From Cylindrotheca closterium (lineage: Eukaryota; Bacillariophyta; Bacillariophyceae; Bacillariales; Bacillariaceae), in NCBI GenBank assembly GCA_933822405.4, contig CAKOGP040000001.1:319083-383082 (forward strand): 64,000 nt of DNA, in the 5' to 3' direction. The notes below the pieces were generated by a model. The model did not search any database. It had not been told where the DNA came from and saw nothing but the letters and a program-made list of their open reading frames with translations. Below, one piece after another: positions 55,001 through 64,000 of the stretch. Position 1 is the stretch's first letter; each line of letters opens with the position of its first letter. The position numbers and the translations under genes are program-made.

Positions 55001-56697
55001 TCATGACTCGCATGCTGTGTCGCTCTCAAATGAGAAATCAAATCCAAGTCAGGTCTCGGATCACGCACGGGCAGCTCTGGCCCAACAATATCAGGAGCAA
55101 TTTCAACAGAGAACGCAACAGCTTGTGCACTCGCTAGACACAGTGCGGCACCAGCTCGATCCAACACAGCAGCAGGAATTTATTCAACAGCAGCAGTACA
55201 AGATAAGGCGCGAACTGGATGCATGGTACAAGGAGCAACTGCAACAGCAGGAAGCCACGATTGAAGAAGCTGAAGACTCCCGGAAAACGGTACTGAATCG
55301 AATGTACACATTGACGGCGACCGCCAAGATTCCGTTTATTACCGAAATGATAAAGCGATGGCTTGCTGATCCAACAAAAGGAAAGCTATGTGTGTTCGCT
55401 CATCATAAATTCGTCTTGAATGATTTGATCAATTTGACCGGCCTATCAAACGAGAGCGGAAGTACAACGCGGTATATTCGTATCGACGGATCAACGTCGC
55501 CAAAGCTGCGTCAAGCGCAAATCAATGCCTTTCAAACTGATCCTGACGTAAAGATTGCGATTTTGGGAATCACGGCTGCTGGTGTCGCTGTAACTCTTAC
55601 TGCCTCATCCACTGTTTGGTTCACAGAGCTGTTCTGGACCCCTGCACTTATGATTCAAGCTGAAGGTAGGTCAAAATGTTTGTCAACTCGTTCGTTTTTA
55701 AAGAAAGCTTCTAAAAGTTGAGTTCATTCCATCGTCAGATCGTTGCCATCGAATTGGACAGAACGCCCGAGTGAAGTGTTTGTACTTTGTTGCAAAAGGT
55801 ACACTAGACGAGCTATTGTGGAAGCTTCTAGAAAGAAAGTTTCGTGATCTCGGAGAATTCGTGGAGGGGCAAGAAAAGATGAAAATTGTGGTGGATAAGA
55901 CTTACCACGGGGAAAAGGAGTTTCGAAGCATATTCAGCAAACCAGAGGATGATGATATTCCAGACGACGCCATGGACTTCGGCGATATCGATGGCGAAGA
56001 CACCGGCGAAAGTCTTTTCGACTTGGATGAAGATATAGAGGGGGATATCACGATGCTTGGAAACGAAGAGATAACAAGAACTTTTGTCCCAGGAGGTGAC
56101 GATGATGGACAAGACCCCGAATCAAAGATGGCTAGTGGCACTGGCGCTCAGTCGAAACCAGCGAAGAAACCTATTTTAGGGTCGTCGGAAGATGATGCAA
56201 TCGCTTTGCTTTCTGATGACGAAGACGAACAGCCTTCTACCACAGCCAACGGGAACACTCAATCGGCGGCATTCAAGACTGAGAAGGTAGTATCTTCAGC
56301 AAATGGCTCTGAACCTGCAAAGCCCACAAGAAATCGTTGCTACAACCAAATCTTCGATGGACCAAAATTTGAAATGCTGCTCGCGTTGTATAACGGGCGT
56401 CCCATCGTATCCCAGAGAAACACCAGGACACCATCGAGGCCAGCCATTGCTGATATTCTCGTCGCAGTCAACGGTACCACACTCCCTGTTCTGCTTGACA
56501 TGAACCAGATTACTCAGGCTCTCAAGAAATTGATTGCGAAAGGACCTGTGGAATTGACCTTTATGGATTCTGCTGGATGGACATCGCATCTTTTACAACC
56601 CCAGGCTCCACAAAGGTCTCCGCAACATAGGGTCGCAAATTCAATGCAAAATCAAGGGTCAGACGAAATTATTGAACTGTCCGATGATGATGACTAG
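52089..56697 (+). CDS. SMARCAL1: SMARCAL1-type SNF2 annealing helicase with HARP-like domain
   Basis: Five exons, 52089-53654, 53742-53985, 54066-54082 (17 bases), 54159-55665 and 55739-56697, give 1430 residues. Residues 1-440 are disordered and include three 34-residue repeats. A HARP-like region (GFRSKIKEICKPHGKSTFE, KWRIPLGAYRTFYSWL) precedes the SNF2 core. The core has [30 protein letters not shown] (the Walker A block comes from the microexon), DESHMLKN, SGTPAFARPSELLPQ and, in the second lobe, AEDRCHRIGQ. Family members rewind RPA-coated DNA at stalled forks. Three hydrophobic-acidic motifs (VIELLDDDD, IALLSDDED, IIELSDDDD) resemble SUMO-interaction motifs. A Gln-rich insertion of about 100 residues lies between the helicase lobes. 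Confidence 0.88.
52668..52960 (+). repeat. Three 102-base in-frame tandem repeats in the SNF2 gene
   Basis: Units start at 52668, 52770 and 52872, exactly 102 bases apart. They encode VD-x-SRYNQ-x-x-Y-x-GF-x-QSQ followed by Ala/Pro and AAHE; the third unit is shorter. Confidence 0.9.
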
Positions 56698-56802
56698 ACT
56701 GAAATATTAAAATGGGATTGGAAATGCTTAAGGTAACTATGCTACCGTTGCACTGCCATAATATTCAAGGAGTAGCTATTACATTTACCATTGCATTAGT
56801 TT

Positions 56803-58451
56803 TTAAAGTGTCTTGGCGAATGCAATAATGTCGTCGATTTGCTTCAACACGGACGCCTTTCCTGTGCCTCCAATGGAGCATTTTCTTTCTACACTGACTT
56901 CGTAATCCCAGACATCCTTCACGTCTGCTTCGAAACGCTTGTCAATTGCTTGCAATTGTTCCAAAGTAAGTGTATCGATGCCAACTTCAGTATCTTCCGC
57001 TAATCGGACACATGCTCCACTGATGTGGTGTGTCTCACGGAATGGAACTCCCTTTCGCACCAGGTAGTCTGCCAAGTCAGTGGCAAGCATTTCTGGACTG
57101 AGGGCCTTCATCAAGTATTCTGGCTTGGGCTTCATGGTGCAAATGACACCAGTGCAAATGGCAAGGCAATCCTTGACAGTATCAACAGAATCGAACAATG
57201 GGACCTTATCTTCTTGCAAATCCTTGTTGTATGCTCGGGGAAGACCCTTCAAGGTGGCGGTCATACCAACGGCTCTTCCAAGGGCGATACCGGCCTTTCC
57301 TCGAAGAAGTTCCAAGGCATCAGGGTTCTTCTTTTGAGGCATCAGAGAAGATCCAGTGGCATAGGCATCGTCGATGTAAATACCCTTTAGCAAGTTGTTG
57401 ATGATGACATCCTCTGCGAACTGACTGATGTGAGTGAGCATGAGAGCATGCCACATGAGGAATTCCACGACGAAATCACGGTCACAAACAGAGTCGAGAG
57501 AGTTTGATGTAACGCCATCAAATCCAAGTTCGTTGGCCAAGAACTCACGATCAACGCCGAATGCGTTGCCAGCAAGAGCTCCAGATCCAAGAGGACACTG
57601 GTTGGCGCGAGGGATCATTTCCTTTAGTCTTTGGGCATCACGCATCAATGGGGCCATGTGGCTCATCAACCAGTGAGAGAAACGGATGGGTTGAGCAGGC
57701 TGCAAGTGCGTGTATCCTGCCATTAGAATATCGATATTTTCCTTTGCGACTGTGGCACCGGCCTCCAACAAAGTGGCCATGTCCTTTAGAATATCCCGTT
57801 CGGCGTCGACTGTCCATAGGCGGGTATCAGTGGCAACTTGGTCGTTACGAGAGCGACCAGTGTGTAGTTTACCACCGACGGGGCCAACAATTTCAGTGAG
57901 GCGACGTTCGTTTGCGGTGTGGATATCTTCGTCACCTGCTTTGATTTCAAAAGTTCCATTTGCCCATTCCTGACGAACCTTTTCCAAACCCTCGACTAGT
58001 TGGTTTGCTTCTTCTTGTGAAATGATGCCGACCTTTCCAATAGCTTTTGCGTATGCCACGGATCCCTTGATATCTTGGGCCCACATTCTGTTTCATTTTC
58101 ATTTGCATTGCAACCAAAACAAGTTGGGAAACGACAAAAATATTTTTGTAAGATTCAATCCGTCGTGAAACTACACAAACCGTCGAAAATTTTACAGATT
58201 CTTACCTCTTGTCGAAAGAAAGACTCTCGTTGAACTTCTCCATGATAGGATCGGTTCCTCCCTTGAATCGTCCACCAGCTCCGAAAAGGCCTCCTCTTGC
58301 TGTATTGTCGCAAAAACAAAAAAAGTGCCGTCGAAAATCGAGTGACGGTTGATGGATGACGGATGACCGAGACAAGTGATGTGAGATCAGTTCCATCGAG
58401 GACACCATTACGGTTGATTCCAACACAGATGCAACACTCACCACCAGACAT
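56803..58451 (-). CDS. ASL: Argininosuccinate lyase
   Basis: Three exons, 58442-58451 (10 coding bases), 58206-58299 and 56803-58087, give 462 residues, the normal length for ASL. The joined N-terminus reads MSGGARGGLFGAGGRFKGG, then SFDKRMWAQDIKGSVAYA. Active-site blocks are GGKLHTGRSRNDQVATD, AGYTHLQPAQPIRFSHW and the fumarate-lyase signature GSSLMPQKKNPD. The enzyme splits argininosuccinate into arginine and fumarate, closing the ornithine-urea cycle that diatoms use for nitrogen redistribution. No plastid or mitochondrial signal is evident, so it is probably cytosolic. Confidence 0.96.
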
Positions 58452-58731
58452 TCTGTATTATTGATTTGTTAAAAGTACTTTTTGAAAGTGTAGGTAAGTG
58501 AAGATCACTTGTTTTTATGAGACGGCAGTTTCAATTTAGAAATTCTGCTGGACTTTAGTGTCTGGCATGAAATTGCAAGATCCGCTGGAGATGCAACTCC
58601 GAAAATCCCTGACCGACGTCAGTTTTTAGTCACGCTTTCATCCAGTCTTGCCTGAATAACGAATGATGAACCAAAGCATCTTCAAACTCGTCATACTTTA
58701 CATCATCACCAAGTAGATCTGAGAAAGCATC

Positions 58732-59490
58732 ATGACGGACTTTCACCCATTACGATCTGCAAATGATAGAGGCTCAAAGAACTGGGAGCAACTCAACAAA
58801 ATCGCGGAAAAGCGAGCAAAAGAAGCCTCTCCCGCAACAATGCCCTCCTTGGATCATGCCACAATGAGTGACTATGGCCAAGTCTACGAACCAAGCGACG
58901 ACACCTACCTGTTGATTGATGGGATTCAGTCTGATCTCACGGAGAATCAGTCTATTGCAAAATCTGCGAGAACAATACTAGAATTGGGATCAGGAAACGG
59001 GGTTCCCATTACCTTTTGCAGCAAGCTTGTGCCATCGGCTTTGGCCATTGCAACCGACATTAATCCCAATGCACTTGCATTCACAAAGAAAACTGCCATG
59101 GAGAACAATGTGACCAAATTGGAAACGATACAATGCGATCTGGCAACACCGCTACTTGAATCCTGCAAACAGCGAATTGACATTATAATATTCAATCCGC
59201 CTTATGTCCCAACACCCGATGAAGAGGTTTCTGGAAACGGAATTGAAGTCAGTTGGGCAGGAGGTGAGCGAGGAAGGCTAGTTGTCGATCGTGCAATACC
59301 TCAGATTGCTCATTTACTATCGGAAAATGGGGTATGCTACATGATTACAGTAGATGACAATGAGCCAGAAGAAATATCCAAAATGTTCGATGCCCTTGGA
59401 ATAAAAATGTTCCCCCTGGTACGAAGGCGGGCCTACAATGAGTACCTGAGTGTTCAGAAACTTGTACGGAAGAAGCAAACTAAGCCATAG
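58732..59490 (+). CDS. N6AMT1: N6AMT1/HEMK2 (Mtq2) class I methyltransferase
   Basis: Single exon, 252 residues, with an N-terminal extension of about 45 residues before the conserved VYEPSDDTYLLIDG start. The SAM-binding motif is ILELGSGNGVP, the acidic loop is ATDINPNAL, and the catalytic motif is FNPPYVPTP. The eukaryotic HEMK2 signature EVSWAGGERGRLVVDR is present. The protein methylates Gln in the GGQ motif of release factor eRF1 with TRM112 as its partner. Alternative start ATGs at 58840 and 58864 would remove the extension. Confidence 0.93.
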   Translation: MTDFHPLRSANDRGSKNWEQLNKIAEKRAKEASPATMPSLDHATMSDYGQVYEPSDDTYLLIDGIQSDLTENQSIAKSARTILELGSGNGVPITFCSKLVPSALAIATDINPNALAFTKKTAMENNVTKLETIQCDLATPLLESCKQRIDIIIFNPPYVPTPDEEVSGNGIEVSWAGGERGRLVVDRAIPQIAHLLSENGVCYMITVDDNEPEEISKMFDALGIKMFPLVRRRAYNEYLSVQKLVRKKQTKP

Positions 59491-59552
59491 GAGAAGGAGG
59501 AGGAGATTTATCAGTAACAATAGGCGATGATATTTTACAGTACGGCGCTCCT

Positions 59553-60491
59553 CTACAATACGCTCTGGAGGACTGCACTCTTGGCCGATTTGCTGGATCC
59601 GTCGATTGGCTTGGATTGCCGATGCTTTCGCTTCTTCATAACCTCCACACCATCCTTTTCTCCTCGTTTTCGCTTTCTCTCTTCGATCTTGTCCAACTTC
59701 TTTCCAGTCTCCACCATTTGGACGTATGCTGCATTCTCACGACGGGCATGCATCATTTCAATTCGCAGTTTCTGTTCTCGGACTCGACGTTCGTAGGCTA
59801 CTTTTTCCGTCAAATGACTCCACTTGAACTTGTGTAGGTATTTTACATTCCATAGATCACCTGCATAAAAGAGGGAGGGACAGTATTGTGCACTTTCAAG
59901 TTAGATGTAATGAAAGTGGAATCACACAAACAAACACACACACAAGAGTCGGAATTCGTTTCGGTATCATGCTGCAACATGATGAAAACAACCATGCAGC
60001 TCGATCTACCTACCATAATGAGGATTGCGTTTGTGATTCGAAATTGGTGAATTGTTCAGAGCTTTGGCGATGTGCTTTGCCTTCTTTTTGCTTGCGAATT
60101 CGACCCATCCTTCAGTATATCTCTTTCCTCCAGAACTGCCAAGGTTTTTCTTGCGTCGTTTCCGAACAGTTGGATCCTCTTCCACCAAATAGACCCTCGT
60201 TACTTCCGCAAACTCAGATAAGAGAGCTTTGACTTTGGTTGGTGTCATACGAGGAGGGATTCTTGCAATGTAAATTACACCCCGTTTGGCCAACTTTTCA
60301 TTAAAGTTCTCAGTTTCGGTCAACTCCAACCGATACACTTTCTTCTTTTTCTCCTTCTTCTTGTCTACGATTTCCGACGGGTCTTCATTATCACTTTCAT
60401 CTTCCTCTTCAACAAAATCATTGTGGTCTTCGATTCCGTCCACCGAAGCATGCTCATCGCCGCTTGAGTTTTCTGAATCCGTATGAGCCAT
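59553..60491 (-). CDS. ESF2: ESF2/ABT1-type pre-rRNA processing factor
   Basis: Two exons, 60014-60491 and 59553-59860, give 261 residues. An acidic N-terminus and a Lys-run precede the RRM-like domain: [53 protein letters not shown]. Across the splice, [26 protein letters not shown] matches ABT1/Esf2 exactly in order. A basic coiled tail follows. The yeast protein sits in the SSU processome and stimulates the helicase Dbp8; the location would be nucleolar. The intron contains a TG/TTTG-rich stretch on the coding strand. Confidence 0.93.
59926..59953 (-). repeat. TG-rich tract (coding strand) in ESF2 intron
   Basis: ACACAAACAAACACACACAC on the + strand lies inside the 153-base intron 59861-60013, so the transcript contains UG/UUUG repeats. 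Confidence 0.75.
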
Positions 60492-60679
60492 GGCAACAAC
60501 TTTCGATTGGAATTTGATTGGTTTGTGTTTTGATAGAATTTGATTTTCGAAAGAAAAGGAAACGACCAGACGGACGGACTTTAGACGTACTACTTTAGGC
60601 TTTTTACTATCATCTCTACTACTCTATCTACATTAATTATTCAGTGTTTGTATGAATATACTCTATATATTATACAAGT

Positions 60680-63600
60680 CTAGGCACGGGTGCTGGACCA
60701 CAAGTACCGATCACCGGCATTACATCCAGTATTGTAGCCGCATCCAAATTCCATCTCTTCTCGTGTACATAATCGGGCGTTGTTCTCACGGCAGATTTGG
60801 TTTGCATCTTCCCAAGTTTTCCCGCGCTTACAGCTTCCACCTACATTAGTCGTGATATAAGGGCATCCCACACCTTCAGGTCTTTCTACCATGTTGGCAT
60901 AAGGTACATCAGAACAGCATCGAACCACTAGTTCTCGGTCTATTAAATCCATAGTTGCCTCACGCGCCAAGACAATCGAAGTGCCATTGATGTCATTGCA
61001 AAAGTTATTACGCCCACAGACAGCATAATACTGGGAAGCCATTGCAGTTGGATTCGAAGATGGCAAGTCTGTTGGGGTAGCAGATGGTGACAAAGACGGT
61101 TGTTCGCTTGGCTCATGTGTTGGCGATGTTGAAGGCGCCTTCGTTGGTTCAGAGGTTGGTGAACGTGACGGTGATGTTGATGGTTCCGCCGTTGGCTCGA
61201 GTGTGGGAGAGCGTGTCGGGCCAGGTGATGGCGGAGGTGTTGGAGCTGGTGTTGGACCCAATGATGGAGAATTTGAAGGTACAGGTGTTGCTGCCAGTGA
61301 AGGTACAGGGGTTGGTCCTGGCGTGGGCCCCACTACAGGACTTGATGTCGGTCGAGGGGTCGGTCCAGGAGTCGGCTCAGGAGATGGACGAGGCGTGGGT
61401 TGCGATGTCGGTTCCGGTGTCGGTTCCGGTGATGAACCAGCAACTGGTTTCCATGTTGGAGAAACTGTGGGCTGAGGAGTATACGAAATCAAAGGTTGAC
61501 CTGTTGGCACTGGTGCCAGTCCATCTGATGGTGCAGGAATTGTAAAGGGATCGTCAATTATGACCAAGCTTGGAAACGAAGATGGTTGGTATATTGGAAC
61601 ATCAGTGACATTCTTCGGCATTATCAAGGAAACACTTGCAGTCTGGACAGTAGACGGCAGTCCGAGGGTCTTTGACAAGTCTTGTTCCATCAGAATCTCG
61701 CTCATAGTTTCCACTACAACGGTACCATCGTCTTCTTGTCGCAAGGACAGCTTCAGAGTTACGAAAACGCCGACACAATTTGGGTTTTGCTGTGAAATGC
61801 AGGTAGTCGTCGAGTTTGAATCAACTATTCCGTTCCCAATGATACTTCCAGTCTTGGCATAGCTGTCGCACCCCACCAGCAACGGCAAAATAACCAGTTG
61901 AATTTGCTTCATCAACTCAGCTACCAGCATGGTAGCGTCTTCCTTACCGGCAGAAACCAAATCGATCTGCATATCAACATAATGTGTGAACATTTCTGCC
62001 TGATTCAATACAGCTGTGCCATTTGCGATCGATTCACAATCCTCCGAAGAAGGAGGACTAAAGGTGACGTTAGCTATCAGTCCCGAACCTCCGTCCTTGA
62101 CTGCTGGACTGTTGTCCTGTTGTGGCTCATTTGTAGAAGGTAGGGCAAAATAGGCTACGGGACAACCGATAACGAGAAGCAGGACGGCGAAGATCATGCA
62201 CACTCTTCTTCTTCTTGATGGCTTTCGATCCTCCTTGGAAGATCGGCTTGGCTGTGCAACGGCAACAACGATGGAAGTGTCGCGATTTCTAACCTCTGTC
62301 AGAGCCTCGACGCGTCCTCGATTTCTGGCAGCTTCAATCTCGTCGGCACGATTTGGTGCAACTTCTGCTCGGACCATGGCACTGGTCGATGCGGGTCTGG
62401 TGTATGAGAACCGACTGGACGATGAGCGAGTCGATTCGGTCATCGTTTCGTTTCCGTTAGTGACAAATGATTGTCCACTAACAATTGTTGACCCAGAAAT
62501 AAGGGATACTACTGAAGAAGCCAACGAGGAGATGCGACTTCTCGAGTGGATGCTGATTCTGTAAGCTCCCGGTTGCTCTTCATCAGATCCCTCATCTTCC
62601 GAAAGAACAGGTTCCAAAGGACCGTTGGCTTCGCTATCGCGGGATTCGTGCTCCCGCCCCATTCGATCAATCATGCTTCTTGATAAATGATTTGTTGAAT
62701 CTGAATAACTATTCCGAGATGAAACGGAAGCAATGGATCGAGAGTTTCTGGAGGTGGCGGGGGAATCGGAAGGTGCGGATGATGAAGAGCCTCGTCGATG
62801 TCTAGAAGAACAACGCCTTCTCTCTCCTGCAACCGTTTGACCTTCAGATTCTGCTCTCGAGCTCGTACTACTTCTCCTTCTCGAACTTTCTAGTGATTTT
62901 TCCTCCTCTTGAGATAGAGCACCATCACTGCCTCTCGACTTGCTTCTACTGGACAATCTTCGCTGAGAACCTCGGTGAGAAGAGGAGCACCTGCTACTCC
63001 TTCTTGGTGATCTTTCTTCTCTGGCTAGACTTTCTTCATAGTCATCAGAGTCGTCACTACGCGATCGCCGATACGAGGAAGAGTGCGAGCTTCCTCGACT
63101 CCTTTGAGACGTTTCCAGAGTGTGTTCGTTCTCTTGAGTTGAGGAGGCACCTTCATTCGCCAAGTTATTTTCGTTGGAGTTGTTGCTTATCGATCGCCGA
63201 GGTGAGGAAGAGATTGAGCTTCTACTACTCCTTCTTGACACTTCCATCACCCCACTTTCATTGTTGCCAGAGCTACTTTTGGTACCTGAATGCCGATGTG
63301 ACGATGACGACTTTGTACTTCTACCACTACTACTTCGTGCAGTTGCTTCTCTCTGGATTTCATTCTCTTGGGCTTCATTACCATCTGCTTCGTTTATCTC
63401 CTGTGGTCCACTTCCATTACTTCGTCTCGTACTTTTGGAACTTCGCTTACTTCCACTTTTGGAACTGCTGCTCCGACTTTGGCTGCCATGGCTTCGTTTC
63501 GGCCGAGACGGAGTGTTTTCCATTTGGCCGTTTTCATCACGCAATGATGGTGGTGATGATTCCTCGCTAATACTATCTAGAGATTCAACAGCTTGGGATG

Positions 63601-63742
63601 CCGTTGCGATGACACGAGATTGATTTCCAGAGCTACCCCTTCTTCTGGGAACTGATGGAGGAAGATCCTCGCGGTCTACGCCGAAGGTGGAGTCTTCACT
63701 TATGCTGTCAAGCGATGACATTGCGCTGCCGATGGACGACAT
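60680..63742 (-). CDS. Ser-rich, Pro-Thr-repeat single-pass membrane protein with Cys-rich C-terminal domain
   Basis: Single exon, 1020 residues. Residues 1-500 are Ser/Arg/Glu-rich low complexity with repeated SRRSS, RGSS and SLDSISE units. A transmembrane helix (VCMIFAVLLLVIGCPVAYFAL) lies near residue 515. A luminal/extracellular folded part follows, then a mucin-like stretch of about 130 residues with repeated PTPxPTxxP. The C-terminal domain of about 110 residues has ten or so Cys and ends KTWEDANQICRENNARLCTREE, then GCGYNTGCNAGDRYLWSS, a lectin-like pattern I associate with diatom surface proteins. Likely a cell-wall or frustule-associated anchor; the role is unproven. Confidence 0.75.
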   Translation of the reverse strand: MSSIGSAMSSLDSISEDSTFGVDREDLPPSVPRRRGSSGNQSRVIATASQAVESLDSISEESSPPSLRDENGQMENTPSRPKRSHGSQSRSSSSKSGSKRSSKSTRRSNGSGPQEINEADGNEAQENEIQREATARSSSGRSTKSSSSHRHSGTKSSSGNNESGVMEVSRRSSRSSISSSPRRSISNNSNENNLANEGASSTQENEHTLETSQRSRGSSHSSSYRRSRSDDSDDYEESLAREERSPRRSSRCSSSHRGSQRRLSSRSKSRGSDGALSQEEEKSLESSRRRSSTSSRAESEGQTVAGERRRCSSRHRRGSSSSAPSDSPATSRNSRSIASVSSRNSYSDSTNHLSRSMIDRMGREHESRDSEANGPLEPVLSEDEGSDEEQPGAYRISIHSRSRISSLASSVVSLISGSTIVSGQSFVTNGNETMTESTRSSSSRFSYTRPASTSAMVRAEVAPNRADEIEAARNRGRVEALTEVRNRDTSIVVAVAQPSRSSKEDRKPSRRRRVCMIFAVLLLVIGCPVAYFALPSTNEPQQDNSPAVKDGGSGLIANVTFSPPSSEDCESIANGTAVLNQAEMFTHYVDMQIDLVSAGKEDATMLVAELMKQIQLVILPLLVGCDSYAKTGSIIGNGIVDSNSTTTCISQQNPNCVGVFVTLKLSLRQEDDGTVVVETMSEILMEQDLSKTLGLPSTVQTASVSLIMPKNVTDVPIYQPSSFPSLVIIDDPFTIPAPSDGLAPVPTGQPLISYTPQPTVSPTWKPVAGSSPEPTPEPTSQPTPRPSPEPTPGPTPRPTSSPVVGPTPGPTPVPSLAATPVPSNSPSLGPTPAPTPPPSPGPTRSPTLEPTAEPSTSPSRSPTSEPTKAPSTSPTHEPSEQPSLSPSATPTDLPSSNPTAMASQYYAVCGRNNFCNDINGTSIVLAREATMDLIDRELVVRCCSDVPYANMVERPEGVGCPYITTNVGGSCKRGKTWEDANQICRENNARLCTREEMEFGCGYNTGCNAGDRYLWSSTRA

Positions 63743-64000
63743 GGTAGCTATTGCAGTATGGTGGTGCTTGTCTTTTAAAAACCCACAGTAATAGAACTAA
63801 TGCCATTGTCGATGCCGGCAAGCAATCCTAGTCGTCAAAAGTCGAAAATATCGAAAAGACGCGATCTGGCGAACTGATTCTTTTCGCAAACACGCTCCTT
63901 TGTCTCCTTTGCGTTCCCAAAGGAGATTGCATGCAACAAAAGTTGGAAACGTAAATTATTTTAATATATAAGATATAAAATATGGGACTAGAAGTCCCTT

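Noticed and set aside
1..64000. CRISPR arrays, insertion sequences, prophage, tRNA or rRNA genes
   Set aside because: I scanned for spaced direct repeats, transposase-like proteins, terminal inverted repeats and cloverleaf-like sequence and saw nothing convincing; a tRNA or snRNA search by software could still find one.

Overview
The window is nuclear DNA from a photosynthetic stramenopile, almost certainly a diatom. The main evidence is a fucoxanthin-chlorophyll a/c protein whose leader ends in the AAAFAP-type plastid cleavage motif, at 35241-35935. Short GT-AG introns (mostly 70-200 bases), very compact gene spacing and eukaryotic housekeeping genes (proteasome, Mediator, eIF2 alpha, RER1, EB1) agree with this. 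The species cannot be named from the sequence. There are no tRNA or rRNA genes, CRISPR arrays, transposons or phage genes that I can recognise.

Layout. 1-7.9 kb: the 3' part of an unknown poly-Q gene, a GT47 exostosin-like enzyme and a 1536-residue glycosyltransferase that is an internal tandem duplication. 8-17.9 kb: EB1, a DUF4954-like beta-helix protein, proteasome beta-4 (PSMB2), a probable plastid PPR protein and an ACAD10/11-type kinase. 18-30.2 kb: a Q/P-rich unknown protein, mitochondrial ClpX, MED21, a membrane-GNAT fusion, RER1 and a large unknown coiled-coil protein. 30.9-36 kb: two tandem ferroportin-like iron exporters, the upstream one sharing a 250-base divergent promoter region with the light-harvesting gene. 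36.7-39.3 kb: ribosomal P1, eIF2 alpha and TRM112. 40-45.3 kb: a GT64 protein that has lost its catalytic acidic motifs, a tail-anchored unknown, a MaoC-type dehydratase and an intact GT64 enzyme. 45.3-51.5 kb: a histidine phosphatase, an ABC1 atypical kinase, an NTPDase and MED10. 52-64 kb: a SMARCAL1-type annealing helicase, argininosuccinate lyase, N6AMT1/HEMK2, ESF2/ABT1 and a Ser-rich/PT-rich membrane protein.

Functional links. TRM112 and N6AMT1 are known partners in release-factor methylation. MED10 and MED21 both belong to the Mediator middle module. Four genes belong to glycosyltransferase families associated with Golgi or cell-surface glycans. The ferroportin pair beside a light-harvesting gene is a plausible iron/light expression unit.

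The strongest unexpected signals are these. Five very short internal exons (14, 14, 17, 18 and 27 bases) and a 10-base coding first exon are needed to restore conserved protein motifs. TG-rich tracts occur in four introns, always on the coding strand. A probable GT64 pseudoenzyme lies 3 kb from an intact GT64 gene. The doubled glycosyltransferase carries an 86-base perfectly identical patch, which suggests gene conversion. Exon boundaries were worked out by eye from splice signals, reading phase and family motifs, so they are predictions.
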